Assembly (NCBI RefSeq): GCF_015352975.1
Contig: NZ_JACYIZ010000004.1
Coordinates: 62,001-126,000, forward strand
Direction of reading: 5' to 3'
Source of the DNA: Aestuariimicrobium ganziense
Lineage (GTDB): Bacteria > Actinomycetota > Actinomycetes > Propionibacteriales > Propionibacteriaceae
Length of the DNA: 64,000 nt
Below are positions 40,636-48,999 of the stretch, piece after piece. The notes under the pieces were generated by a model, which saw nothing but the letters and a program-made list of their open reading frames with translations, ran no database searches and was not told the origin of the DNA. Within the stretch, counting starts at the first letter, position 1; the number at the start of each line of letters is the position of its first letter. Both the position numbers and the translations under genes were made by a program.

Positions 40636-41619
40636 ATGGAGTACGGACGACTCGGCACCTCTGGCCTCAAGGTCAGCAAGGTCGCCCTGGGGTGCATGAG
40701 CTTCGGCGACGGACGGCGGGCCACCTGGTCGCTGAATGCCGAGGCCGCCGAACCGATCTTCCGCAAGGCGGTCGAGTTGGGCATCACCTTCTGGGACACC
40801 GCCAACGTCTACGGCTACGGCAGTTCTGAACAGATCGTCGGCGAGGCGATCACCAAGTACACCTCGCGCGACCAGGTCGTGCTGGCCACCAAGTTGGTCA
40901 ACGCCATGCCCGAGGGCGGCCCCGGCGCGCAGGGGTCGTCGCGCAAGGCGGTCATGCAGCAGATCGACAACTCACTCAGGCGCTTGGGCACCGACTACGT
41001 CGACCTCTACCAGATTCACCGCTTCGACTTCCACACCCCGGTCGAGGAGACCATGGAGGCGCTTCACGACGTGGTCAAGGCCGGCAAGGCCCGCTACCTC
41101 GGCGCGAGTTCGATGTATGCGTGGCAGTTCGCCACCCTGCAGCACGCTGCCGACTTGGGCGGCTGGACCCGCTTCGTCTCGATGCAGGACCAGTACAACC
41201 TCCTGCAGCGCGAGGAGGAGCGCGAGATGTTCGGCCTGCTCGCCCACCAGGGTGTCGGGTCGATCCCGTGGAGCCCGCTGGCGGGTGGGAAGGTCGCACG
41301 TCCGTGGGGCGAGACCGGCACCAAGCGCTCGGAGTCCAGTGGTGAGACCGACCAGTACGGACGCCCGCTGTTCCGCGACGCCGACCCGCAGGTGGTCGCC
41401 GCGGTGCAGCAGGTTGCCGAGGAGCGGGGTGTCTCGATGGCCCAGGTTGGACTCGCCTGGGTGATGCGCAATCGAGTGGTCAGCTCGACCATCGTCGGCG
41501 CCACCAAGCCCGAGCACCTGGCCGACGCCGCTGCTGCGGTCGATATCGACCTCACCGACGACGAGGTGGCTCGCCTCGAGGAGCACTACGAGACCAGGCT
41601 GCCGACCTACTTCACGTGA
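40636..41619 (+). CDS. Aldo/keto reductase
   Basis: The 327-residue NADPH-dependent oxidoreductase has an AKR barrel. Catalytic residues are in FWDTANVYGYG (Asp, Tyr), VVLATKLV (Lys) and LYQIHRFD (His). The C-terminal nucleotide-binding block is STIVGATKPEHLADAAAAV. It looks like the YajO/Tas-like group that acts on sugar or quinone-like carbonyls; the substrate is unknown. The ATG follows GGAAGGGG. The divergent PadR gene may control it. Confidence 0.93.
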   Translation: MEYGRLGTSGLKVSKVALGCMSFGDGRRATWSLNAEAAEPIFRKAVELGITFWDTANVYGYGSSEQIVGEAITKYTSRDQVVLATKLVNAMPEGGPGAQGSSRKAVMQQIDNSLRRLGTDYVDLYQIHRFDFHTPVEETMEALHDVVKAGKARYLGASSMYAWQFATLQHAADLGGWTRFVSMQDQYNLLQREEEREMFGLLAHQGVGSIPWSPLAGGKVARPWGETGTKRSESSGETDQYGRPLFRDADPQVVAAVQQVAEERGVSMAQVGLAWVMRNRVVSSTIVGATKPEHLADAAAAVDIDLTDDEVARLEEHYETRLPTYFT

Positions 41620-41645
41620 CCCCTGCGGGGGGTTGAGGGGCCCGC

Positions 41646-41723
41646 TGATGGTTTCGTGCCACGCGATGGCGCTGAAGGGCCGATTTCGGCCACTTTCGCC
41701 GATCGCGTGGCACGAAACCATCA
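41646..41723 (+). repeat. 78-bp hairpin element, copy 2
   Basis: Arms of 22 perfect bases (TGATGGTTTCGTGCCACGCG... and its complement) flank a centre of 32-34 bases with GGCCGATTTCGG and ACTTTC. Total length is identical to copy 1 at 15926-16003. It lies 27 bases after the aldo/keto reductase stop and 24 bases before the kinase start. Confidence 0.92.
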
Positions 41724-41747
41724 GGTGCTGCCGGGCACAATGATCTG

Positions 41748-42695
41748 GTGAGCACTGTTCGCACCTTGGTCGCGGTCGATGCAGGCGGCACCAGCACCCG
41801 GGCCGTGCTGCTCGACGAGCACGGCACGGTGCTGGGACGGGGCACCGCAGGGCCGGGCAACCCGATCAGCGCCCCCGACGAGGCCGTCGGCAACCTGGTC
41901 AGCGCCATCGCCGACGCTGCTGGCGACACCGGGCTTGGGCTGGTGGCGATCACGCTCGCCGGCGCCGCCACACTCGGCGGGCAGGTGCCCGGCCTGGACG
42001 GCGCCCTCGCCGATGCCGGCATCGAGGCGCCCGTCCTGATCGAGCCGGACCTGCTCTCGGCGTGGTTCTCGGCCACCACTCTCACCGACGGCGTGGTGCT
42101 TGTGGCCGGCACCGGAGCGGTCGCCGCAGTGGTCGCCGACGGTCAGCTCGGCACCCTCGTCGACGGCTGCGGGTGGCTGCTCGGTGATGACGGCTCAGGC
42201 ACCTGGATCGGACGTCGCGTCGTCCACGACGTGCTGGCCTCGCTCGACGGACGGGGTCCGAACACGGTGCTGACGCCCGCCCTGCTCGATCCGCTGCCCG
42301 CCGGCGAGGGCAGTGATCGTGCCCGGATCATTCGTCACGCCATGTCGTCGCGGCCGACGGCACTGGCCGAGTTCGCCCGGCTGGCGTTCGAGCACGCCGA
42401 CGACCCGGTGGCGACAGCGATCCTCGACGAGGCGGCCGAGCACCTGCTGCACACCGTCCGCACCGCCTGCGGTCACCTCACGACGACGGGCGCCGCGACG
42501 GTGGTCCTCGCCGGGGGCATTGCGTCAACGGTCGTCGGTGACCGCGTCGCCGCGGCCCTCACCAGCGACGGCGCGTCCGTGATGCGCGCAGTCGACGGCA
42601 CCGTCGGCGCTGCCCTGATCGGGCTGCGGCACCTTGGCGTCGCAGTGGACGAACCGCTGCGCCAGCGGCTGGCCGGGCTCAGCCCTCGGGAATGA
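41748..42695 (+). CDS. BadF/BadG-type ATPase, probable N-acetylglucosamine kinase
   Basis: The 315-residue protein has the ASKHA sugar-kinase fold. The phosphate-1 motif is AVDAGGTSTRAVLLD, the catalytic block is VLVAGTGAVAAVV with GCGWLLGDDGSGTWIGRR, and adenosine binding is VVLAGGIAS. This matches the eukaryotic-like GlcNAc kinase group. The start is GTG 41748 with a CACAAT -10-like box. Its 3' end overlaps the convergent ridA gene by 17 bases. A sugar-salvage role is inferred. Confidence 0.88.
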   Translation: MSTVRTLVAVDAGGTSTRAVLLDEHGTVLGRGTAGPGNPISAPDEAVGNLVSAIADAAGDTGLGLVAITLAGAATLGGQVPGLDGALADAGIEAPVLIEPDLLSAWFSATTLTDGVVLVAGTGAVAAVVADGQLGTLVDGCGWLLGDDGSGTWIGRRVVHDVLASLDGRGPNTVLTPALLDPLPAGEGSDRARIIRHAMSSRPTALAEFARLAFEHADDPVATAILDEAAEHLLHTVRTACGHLTTTGAATVVLAGGIASTVVGDRVAAALTSDGASVMRAVDGTVGAALIGLRHLGVAVDEPLRQRLAGLSPRE

Positions 42696-43062
42696 CGACG
42701 ACGGCGTCGATCTCGACGTCGAAGCCGCGCAGGTCGACCGGCACCGTCGTCCTGGCCGGACGGGCCTCGCCGAAGAACTCCGCGTAGGCCTGGTTGAAGG
42801 CCGGGAACAGGTTCAGGCTCGACAGGTAGGCGTTGACCTTCACCGCATGCCGCATCGAGGTTCCCGCAGCTTGGCAGACCTTCTCGAGGTTGTTCAGGGT
42901 CTGGGTGACCTGGACCTTGATGTCACCGGCGCCGACCAACTGGCCGTGCTCGTCGTTGGGCACCTGGCCCGCGCAGAACAGCAGGTTCCCCACCCGCATG
43001 CCCGGGGTGTAGGGGCCGCCCACCGGAGGGATGCCCTCGGGATGGATCTTCTGGACACTCAT
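42679..43062 (-). CDS. ridA: RidA-family enamine/imine deaminase
   Basis: The 127-residue protein hydrolyses reactive enamine/imine intermediates released by PLP enzymes. RidA blocks: LLFCAGQVPNDEHGQ, VTQTLNNLEKV, VKVNAYLSSL, and the active-site arginine in ARTTVPVDL followed by VEIDAVVV. The ATG follows AAGGAG. It is the last gene of the D-amino-acid operon; an upstream gene encodes a PLP-dependent amino-acid enzyme whose by-products it can quench. Confidence 0.94.
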   Translation of the reverse strand: MSVQKIHPEGIPPVGGPYTPGMRVGNLLFCAGQVPNDEHGQLVGAGDIKVQVTQTLNNLEKVCQAAGTSMRHAVKVNAYLSSLNLFPAFNQAYAEFFGEARPARTTVPVDLRGFDVEIDAVVVIPEG

Positions 43063-43100
43063 CTGTCTCTCCTTGTCAGGTCGATGTTCTGGGGGATCGG

Positions 43101-44783
43101 TCAGGCTCGGCGGAGCCCTCGTCCGCTGGTGGCACCGGTCAGGGTGCCGTCGCGCAGCACCTGTTCGCCGTTGACCCAGACCTCGTCGATGCCGACCGCC
43201 AGCTGGCGGGGTGACTCGTAGGTGGCCAGGTCGCGCACGGTGTCGGGGTCGACCAAGGCGATGTCGGCGGCCATCCCGACTCGGAGTGCGCCGCGTCCGC
43301 GCTGGTCAGCGCGCCCACCAGCGAACCCGTGGACGAGTGCGGGGTGCTCGGCCAAGTGCCAGGCGGCGTCGCCCCAGGTCCACACCGAGCGGTCGAGTAC
43401 CCACTCGCGAAGGTAGCGGGCGAAGTTGCCGAACGCCCGCGGGTGGGGGTGGTCGCCGATCGCGATCCCGTCAGATCCACCGACCATCGACGGGTGGGTG
43501 AACAGCGGCGCCATCGCGTCGACGTCGCGGGTGTGGCGGGGCTCCATCACCGTGGTGGCGTGCAGTCCGGTGTCGGCCAACAGGTCGAGGACGAACTCCC
43601 GCTCGCCGACCCCGGCTCGGGCGGCCGCCTCGGCGATGGTCAGCCCGGGCACCTCCGGTCGTCCTGGCGCGTGGGCGATGGTCATCTGGCTCGCCCAGCC
43701 CGGACCGAGCGCCGAGGTCTCGGCGTGGTGGGGGAACCACACCTCGAGCAGGTCGCGGCGCACCGATTCGTTGCCGAGCTTGGCTGCCACCTCGGAGCGT
43801 GCGCCGCTGAGCAGGTCGGGCGGCAGCAGCGGCATGGCCACCAGGGTGAAGCCGCGCAGGTAGAGGTAGCAGTCGTAGGTGATCCGCGGGAGCGATCTCG
43901 ACACGCCCGCTCGTTCCTCGCGGGCCACTCGATCGACCAGACCCGGCTGGTCGAGTGGCGGTCCCTGCGAGCGTGTCGAGACCGCTGGCGCTGTCTGTTC
44001 GGCCAGAAGTTCGTCGATCAGTCCGGTGAGCAGCCCGGGCTCGCCGTGGTAGTGGCTGATGTGGGCGCGCACACCAGACCCGGCCACGATCTCGCCGACC
44101 TCGGTGGTGCCGAGCCGCGACTTCTCCTCATAGCCCCCGCGCATGTGGGTGACGTACACCCCGTCGAGCGCGGCCACTGCACGACAGATCCGGATCAGCT
44201 CCGGGACGTCGGCGTGCACACCTGGCACGTAGTCCAGTCCGGTCGAGATGCCGACCGCGCCCTCGGCCAGACCTTGCTCGACCAGCGCCACCATCGCGTC
44301 CAGTTGTTCGCAGGACGCCGCTGCCGACGACATGCCCATCACCTCGTGGCGCACGGTACCCATCGGCACCAGGTAGGCCACGTTGACCGGGGTCGTCCGG
44401 TCGTAGGACGTCAACAACTGCGCCACCCCGCCACCGGAGTAGGTCGGGTGCTCGCCGTTGAGCGGCCCGAAGTAGTCGGTGCCGTACTCGCCCGACCCGG
44501 GGGCGAACGAGACCCCGTCCTGACCGACGACGACACTCGTCACCCCTTGTCGCAGGCAGGCCATCTGGGCGTCGGCGTCGAACACCATCGCGTCCAGGTG
44601 GCTGTGCGCATCGACCAGCCCCGGTACGACGATTCGTCCACCGACATCAACCACCCGATCGCCGGGAAGCCCAGCAACCTCGCCGACCGCGGTGATCACA
44701 CCGCCCTCGAACGCCAGGTCACCGGCGGTCGGCTCGTCCACGCCGGGCAGCACCAACCGACCACCCCGCAGCAGCGTGCGCAT
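43101..44783 (-). CDS. N-acyl-D-amino-acid deacylase with a repeat-derived insert
   Basis: The 560-residue zinc amidohydrolase frees D-amino acids from N-acyl derivatives. Metal motifs are VDAHSHLDAM, HMRGGYEEKSRLG, HISHYHG and GGSDGIAIGDHPHPRAFG. EGAVGISTGLDYVPG is a family signature. Residues about 267-297 (STRSQGPPLDQPGLVDRV and following) are encoded by two inverted dispersed-repeat units and have no counterpart in typical enzymes, yet the frame stays open. They fall just before ITYDCYLYLRG, probably on a loop. The ATG overlaps the upstream stop by one base. Confidence 0.9.
   Translation of the reverse strand: MRTLLRGGRLVLPGVDEPTAGDLAFEGGVITAVGEVAGLPGDRVVDVGGRIVVPGLVDAHSHLDAMVFDADAQMACLRQGVTSVVVGQDGVSFAPGSGEYGTDYFGPLNGEHPTYSGGGVAQLLTSYDRTTPVNVAYLVPMGTVRHEVMGMSSAAASCEQLDAMVALVEQGLAEGAVGISTGLDYVPGVHADVPELIRICRAVAALDGVYVTHMRGGYEEKSRLGTTEVGEIVAGSGVRAHISHYHGEPGLLTGLIDELLAEQTAPAVSTRSQGPPLDQPGLVDRVAREERAGVSRSLPRITYDCYLYLRGFTLVAMPLLPPDLLSGARSEVAAKLGNESVRRDLLEVWFPHHAETSALGPGWASQMTIAHAPGRPEVPGLTIAEAAARAGVGEREFVLDLLADTGLHATTVMEPRHTRDVDAMAPLFTHPSMVGGSDGIAIGDHPHPRAFGNFARYLREWVLDRSVWTWGDAAWHLAEHPALVHGFAGGRADQRGRGALRVGMAADIALVDPDTVRDLATYESPRQLAVGIDEVWVNGEQVLRDGTLTGATSGRGLRRA
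43894..43983. repeat. Inverted pair of dispersed repeats inside a coding sequence
   Basis: A unit on the minus strand (GATCTCGACACGCCCGCTCG to GATCGACC, 43894-43938) and a unit on the plus strand (CTGGTCGAGTGGCG to GTGTCGAGACC, 43948-43983) face each other, so the whole 90 bases can fold into a hairpin. The length is a multiple of three and lies in the D-aminoacylase gene. Confidence 0.85.
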
Positions 44784-46081
44784 CAGAAGTACGTCCTCAC
44801 CCAGTCGACCACCCGGGCCTCGAGCGCGTCAGCGTCGTCGAGCACCGGGATCGTGCGCCACTTGTCGAAGGCGGTGCACGGGTGTGAGATGCCCAGCCGC
44901 ACCAGTGACCCGACCCGCAGCGGTGATCCTTCGGGCACCGCCATGGTGGCGTGCTGGTCGTTCGAGCCGAGCAGTTCGTGGCCGACCAGGGGCTCGAGCC
45001 CGGACGAACCCAGGCCCAGTTGCGGGACGGGCAGTCCGGAGTCGTGTGGGAAGTCGCGCTTGCCCGCGTCCAGGATCGCCCGCCCAGGCTCCGGCATCGA
45101 CAGCACCCGCGCCCACAGGTGCAACGCCGGGGTGAGCACAGGTCCGTCCGCACCCCGGGCCGAGGGCGTGGCGTGCAGGTAGGTGCCGTCGTCGTGACTG
45201 ACCACCGACCCGGCCCTGACCAAGCACAACGTCTCCGGCGTGGTCGGTCCGAAGGCCTCGGTCACCTGGTCGAACCAAGTGCTGCCACCGGCGGTCAGGA
45301 TCGCCTGGTCACGCTCGACCATCCCAGCGACCCGTCCGCGCAGGTCGACCAGGTCGTCCAGGAACCGCCGCACCACAGTGACGTCCTCCGCGCTCGTCCC
45401 CTTGACCGCGACACCCTCGTAACCGCCGACACCGGCCAACTCCAGGTGCGGGGCCCGGGCCACCGCCTCGGCCACCCGCACGGCCTCGTCCACGCTGCGT
45501 GCGCCGGTGCGCACCGTGCCCAGTTCGACCAGCACCGGCAGTCGGCGGCCGGCGTCGGCCAGCGCGGCGTCCATCTGCGCGACCGCGTCGACCGAGTCGA
45601 CCCAGCAGGTCACCTCGGTCTGGTCGGCGATCGAGGCCAGCCAGCGCAGTCCCTTCGGACGCAGCACCAGGTTCGCCACCAGCACGCGGGGAACGCCGAC
45701 CGCGTGGGCGACCCGCACCTGCGCCTCATTGGCCAGGGTGATGCCCCAAGCGCCGGCCTCGAGTTGGGCCAGCCACAGGGCCGGCGCCATCGAGGTCTTG
45801 CCGTGTGGGGCGTGGGCCAGGCCGCGCGACGACGCCCACGCGGCGAAGGCGGCGATGTCGTGGTCGAGGGCCTTGCGCGACAGCGTCAGGCACGGTGTGG
45901 GTTGGTCGGCGGTGTCGCCCGGGTCGCCAGCGAAGGAGTCGAGCCGTCGTCCCACCCACTCAGCCGGGGCGCCCTTGTCAGCCCACGAGAGCAGGCTCGC
46001 CTGCTCGTCCGCGACGAAACGACGCAGTCTCGTCAGGTCTGGTGCAGGCGGTGTGTGTTCAGTGGGGGAGACACCTGACAT
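44783..46081 (-). CDS. PLP-dependent D-amino-acid enzyme (D-threonine aldolase / D-serine dehydratase-like)
   Basis: The 432-residue protein has an alanine-racemase-type barrel. The PLP lysine is in APHGKTSMAPALW and a strand block is VLVELGTVRTGARS. A C-terminal domain has ISHPCTAFDKW, whose His and Cys match the metal site of eukaryotic-type D-serine dehydratase. It may deaminate or cleave D-amino acids released by the downstream deacylase. TAGTCT 7 bases before ATG 46081 suggests a leaderless mRNA. The stop overlaps the next start (TGATG). Confidence 0.87.
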   Translation of the reverse strand: MSGVSPTEHTPPAPDLTRLRRFVADEQASLLSWADKGAPAEWVGRRLDSFAGDPGDTADQPTPCLTLSRKALDHDIAAFAAWASSRGLAHAPHGKTSMAPALWLAQLEAGAWGITLANEAQVRVAHAVGVPRVLVANLVLRPKGLRWLASIADQTEVTCWVDSVDAVAQMDAALADAGRRLPVLVELGTVRTGARSVDEAVRVAEAVARAPHLELAGVGGYEGVAVKGTSAEDVTVVRRFLDDLVDLRGRVAGMVERDQAILTAGGSTWFDQVTEAFGPTTPETLCLVRAGSVVSHDDGTYLHATPSARGADGPVLTPALHLWARVLSMPEPGRAILDAGKRDFPHDSGLPVPQLGLGSSGLEPLVGHELLGSNDQHATMAVPEGSPLRVGSLVRLGISHPCTAFDKWRTIPVLDDADALEARVVDWVRTYF

Positions 46082-46209
46082 GACCCTGAGACTAGGACCG
46101 AAACGGTGAGCCGACGGCTGAATCCGCCCATCCGCGCACTCGGTGCATGGCAGCCTTGAACTCGACGTCGACCCACCCTCGTCGGCGCACACAGGCAAGG
46201 AGACCCCCG

Positions 46210-46929
46210 ATGGGACTGTTCGACATCTTCCGCAAGGACGAGCCGGCCGCGACGCGCCGTTCGGTGCTCGACGAGGCCAATGACCCCGCGCGCAGCGACG
46301 ACATCGTCACGAACCTGATCGAGCAGTTGGTGGAGTTCGGCATCGAGGGCAAGGGCCCGATGAAGTCGGCTGTCCAGGTCGGCGACGCAGCGCTCAAGGA
46401 CTCCAACGGTGATGTCGAGAAGGCGATCGACAAGGTGGCCCGCGACCACCTCAAGCTGGCCGCTGTCGGCGGGTTCGCGACCGGGCTCGGCGGCTTCATC
46501 ACCATGCCGGTGGCGCTGCCGGCCAACATCATCGAGTTCTACGTCACCGCCACGCGCATGGTCGCCTCGATCGCCCACTTGCGCGGCCACGACGTGAACC
46601 GCGACGAGATCCGCACCGCCGTGCTGCTCACCCTGACCGGCACCCAGACCGACGACATCCTGCGCAAGGCCGGTATCGCGCCCGCCGCGGGTGTCGCGAC
46701 CAACGCCCTGCTGAAGAACCTGCCGAGCGCTGCGTTGATGATGATCAACAAGGGTGTGGGCTTCCGCCTGCTGCGCAACCTGGGCACCAAGGCCTTCGCC
46801 AAGCTGGGCAAGGCGGTGCCGTTCGCCGGTGGTGTGGTGGGGGCGGGCCTGGACGGCTGGATGATCAACCGGGTCGCCGACCACGCTCGCCGCGAGTTCC
46901 CGACGCAGGTGCGAGGCACCACCGTCTGA
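46210..46929 (+). CDS. EcsC-family protein
   Basis: The 239-residue protein matches the EcsC family: an N-terminal charged region, VARDHLKLAAVGGFATGLGGF, a membrane-associating hydrophobic stretch (TMPVALPANIIEFYVTATRM) and a second amphipathic half with GGVVGAGLDGWMINRVADHA. Function is poorly known; in Bacillus the name comes from an ABC exporter operon, absent here. The ATG at 46210 follows AAGGAG at ideal spacing. Confidence 0.85.
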   Translation: MGLFDIFRKDEPAATRRSVLDEANDPARSDDIVTNLIEQLVEFGIEGKGPMKSAVQVGDAALKDSNGDVEKAIDKVARDHLKLAAVGGFATGLGGFITMPVALPANIIEFYVTATRMVASIAHLRGHDVNRDEIRTAVLLTLTGTQTDDILRKAGIAPAAGVATNALLKNLPSAALMMINKGVGFRLLRNLGTKAFAKLGKAVPFAGGVVGAGLDGWMINRVADHARREFPTQVRGTTV

Positions 46930-46985
46930 GGCGCCCGCGCCCCGGTGGCCACGCACTAGGCTCGTCGGTGACGAGAGGACGAGCA

Positions 46986-47948
46986 ATGGCGCGAGCCTTC
47001 CGCCCGGGGCAACGGGCCGACCTGTGGATCCACGACATCGAGACCGGCGAGTCGACGCTGCGCCATCGCAGCGAGTCGGTGCTGTTCGAGGCCCCCAACT
47101 GGACCCTCGACGGCCAGTGGTTGGTGATCAACGGTGACGGCAAGCTGTGGCGGATCAGCGTCGACGGTGAGGACGAGCCCGAGCACATCCCCACCCCTGG
47201 GCTCGACGACCTCAACAACGACCACGTGCTCGACCCTGATGGGCGCCACGTCTTCGTCTCGAACAGCGGCGACTTCCAGGTGCACCGCGTCGCGCTGCCT
47301 GACGAGAACGGCGAGGTCACCGAGCAGCCGATGCAGGTGACCGCCTCCGACGGCGGCATCTGGCACTTCCTGCACGGGGTCTCACCCGACGGCGCCGAAC
47401 TGGCCTGGATCGGTCTGAGCGGCCTCGATGCACACGGTCAAGCCAATGCTGACAAGGTGCGCACCAACATCTTCTGCACCACGGTCGGCCCGGTCGACGG
47501 GCTGGACGAGACCCCCGGCCTGCGCCAACTCACCGAGGGCGACGCGCCACACGACGGCTCGGAGTACTCACCCGACGGCGAGTGGATCTGGTTCAACTCC
47601 GAGCGCAACTCGTCCACGCCCGGGCACGCGCAGGTCTTCCGGATGCCGGTCGGCGGCGGTGAGCCCGAGCAGTTCACCTTCGACGAGCGGGTCAACTGGT
47701 TCCCGCACCTGTCACCCGATGGGCGACGGATCGTCTACATCTCCTTCCCCCCGGGCACCGAGGGGCACCCAGCTGACCTCGACGTGATCCTGCGTGAACT
47801 GCTGCTGGACGATCGTGACGAGCAGGGTCGTCCCACCCACCGCGACCTGACCGCCATCTTCGGTGGTCAGGGCACGATCAACGTCAACTCGTGGGCGCCG
47901 GACTCGAAGCGGTTCGCCTACGTCGCCTACACCCCCGCAGACGTCTGA
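46986..47948 (+). CDS. TolB-like beta-propeller protein (paralogue 1)
   Basis: The 320-residue protein consists of repeated PD40/TolB blades: APNWTLDGQWLVINGDG, LHGVSPDGAELAWIG, SEYSPDGEWIWFNSE and WFPHLSPDGRRIVYISF. No signal peptide is present, so it is cytoplasmic, unlike Gram-negative TolB. It ends GGQGTINVNSWAPDSKRFAY. The ATG follows GAGAGG, and TAGGCT lies 22 bases upstream. Its paralogue starts 13 bases after its stop. Neighbouring Gfo/Idh and sulfatase genes suggest a carbohydrate role, by context only. Confidence 0.85.
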   Translation: MARAFRPGQRADLWIHDIETGESTLRHRSESVLFEAPNWTLDGQWLVINGDGKLWRISVDGEDEPEHIPTPGLDDLNNDHVLDPDGRHVFVSNSGDFQVHRVALPDENGEVTEQPMQVTASDGGIWHFLHGVSPDGAELAWIGLSGLDAHGQANADKVRTNIFCTTVGPVDGLDETPGLRQLTEGDAPHDGSEYSPDGEWIWFNSERNSSTPGHAQVFRMPVGGGEPEQFTFDERVNWFPHLSPDGRRIVYISFPPGTEGHPADLDVILRELLLDDRDEQGRPTHRDLTAIFGGQGTINVNSWAPDSKRFAYVAYTPADV

Positions 47949-47961
47949 GAGGAAGTGCCCC

Positions 47962-48891
47962 GTGGCACCGCTGAAGCCCGGCCAGCGCACCGAGGTGTGG
48001 CTGTACGACATCGAGACCGGCGAGCAGGTGCTGCGCTGGAGCACCGACCAAGTGCGTCTGGAGTCGCCGAACTGGACCGAGGACGACCGCCTCGTCCTCA
48101 ACGCCGACGGTGACCTGTTCACCTTGAGCGCCCGTGGCGACGATGCCCCGGTCAAGATCGAGCTGCCGGGGCTGCCGCCGGCCAACAACGACCACTGCTT
48201 GGTGCCGGGCACCAACCTGATGGTGGCATCCTGCGATGACAAGCACCTCTACCTGGTCGACCTGGCCGGGGGAGTCGACCCGGTGCTGATCAGCGGCGAG
48301 GATCAGGGGCGGTGGCACTACCTGCACGGGGTGTCGCCCGATGGTCGCGAGGTGGCTTGGACCGCGGCCCGTGACACCGACCAGGGGCGGGTGCGCTCGA
48401 TCTGCTGCTCGCCGGTCGAGCCGGTGGCGATGGGCACTGCGGTCACGCCCGGGTTGCGGCAGGTGACGCCCGAGCACGGCCAGCCCAACGGCTCGGAGTA
48501 CTCACCCGATGGTCAGTGGATCTGGATCAACTCCGAGAAGGAGTCCAGTGTCGTCGGCCACCAGCAGATCTTCCGGATCCCCGTGGAGGGCGCGCTCGAT
48601 GGGTCGGGTGAGCAGTTCACCTTGGACCAGCGGGTGAACTGGTTCCCGCACCTGTCGCCCGACGGACGCCGCATCGTCTACCTGTCCTACGAGCCCGGTG
48701 TCGACGGTCACCCGGCCGACCTGCCGGTCGTCCTGCGCGAGCTGCTGCCGGGCGAGCCCGACGAGCAGGGACGAGCCACCCACCGTGACCTCGTGTCGCT
48801 GCTGGGCGGTCAGGGGACGATCAACGTCAACTCGTGGGCGCCGGACTCGCGCTGGTTCTGCTACATCGCCCACCCGCTCGGCGACGACTGA
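47962..48891 (+). CDS. TolB-like beta-propeller protein (paralogue 2)
   Basis: The 309-residue protein is a clear tandem paralogue of the gene before it. Both share KPGQR/RPGQRxxxWxxDIETGE, ESPNWTEDDRLVLNADGD, SEYSPDGQWIWINSE, RVNWFPHLSPDGRRIVYLS and the terminal GGQGTINVNSWAPDS. GTG at 47962 follows GAGAGGAAG. A strong hairpin 19 bases after the stop ends the pair. Confidence 0.85.
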   Translation: MAPLKPGQRTEVWLYDIETGEQVLRWSTDQVRLESPNWTEDDRLVLNADGDLFTLSARGDDAPVKIELPGLPPANNDHCLVPGTNLMVASCDDKHLYLVDLAGGVDPVLISGEDQGRWHYLHGVSPDGREVAWTAARDTDQGRVRSICCSPVEPVAMGTAVTPGLRQVTPEHGQPNGSEYSPDGQWIWINSEKESSVVGHQQIFRIPVEGALDGSGEQFTLDQRVNWFPHLSPDGRRIVYLSYEPGVDGHPADLPVVLRELLPGEPDEQGRATHRDLVSLLGGQGTINVNSWAPDSRWFCYIAHPLGDD

Positions 48892-48910
48892 GAAGCTGGT
48901 TGTGTGCAGT

Positions 48911-48949
48911 CACTGGGGAGTGCTTCCGTAGTGGAAGCACTCCCCAGTG
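48911..48949 (+). terminator. Hairpin terminator after the TolB-like pair
   Basis: A perfect 17-base stem (CACTGGGGAGTGCTTCC and its complement) with a 5-base loop GTAGT. It separates the propeller genes from the Gfo/Idh gene. Confidence 0.85.
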
Positions 48950-48999
48950 GCACTGAGACAAGGGTCTGCTGACCACCCCGAACGACGACGGAGTCACAC

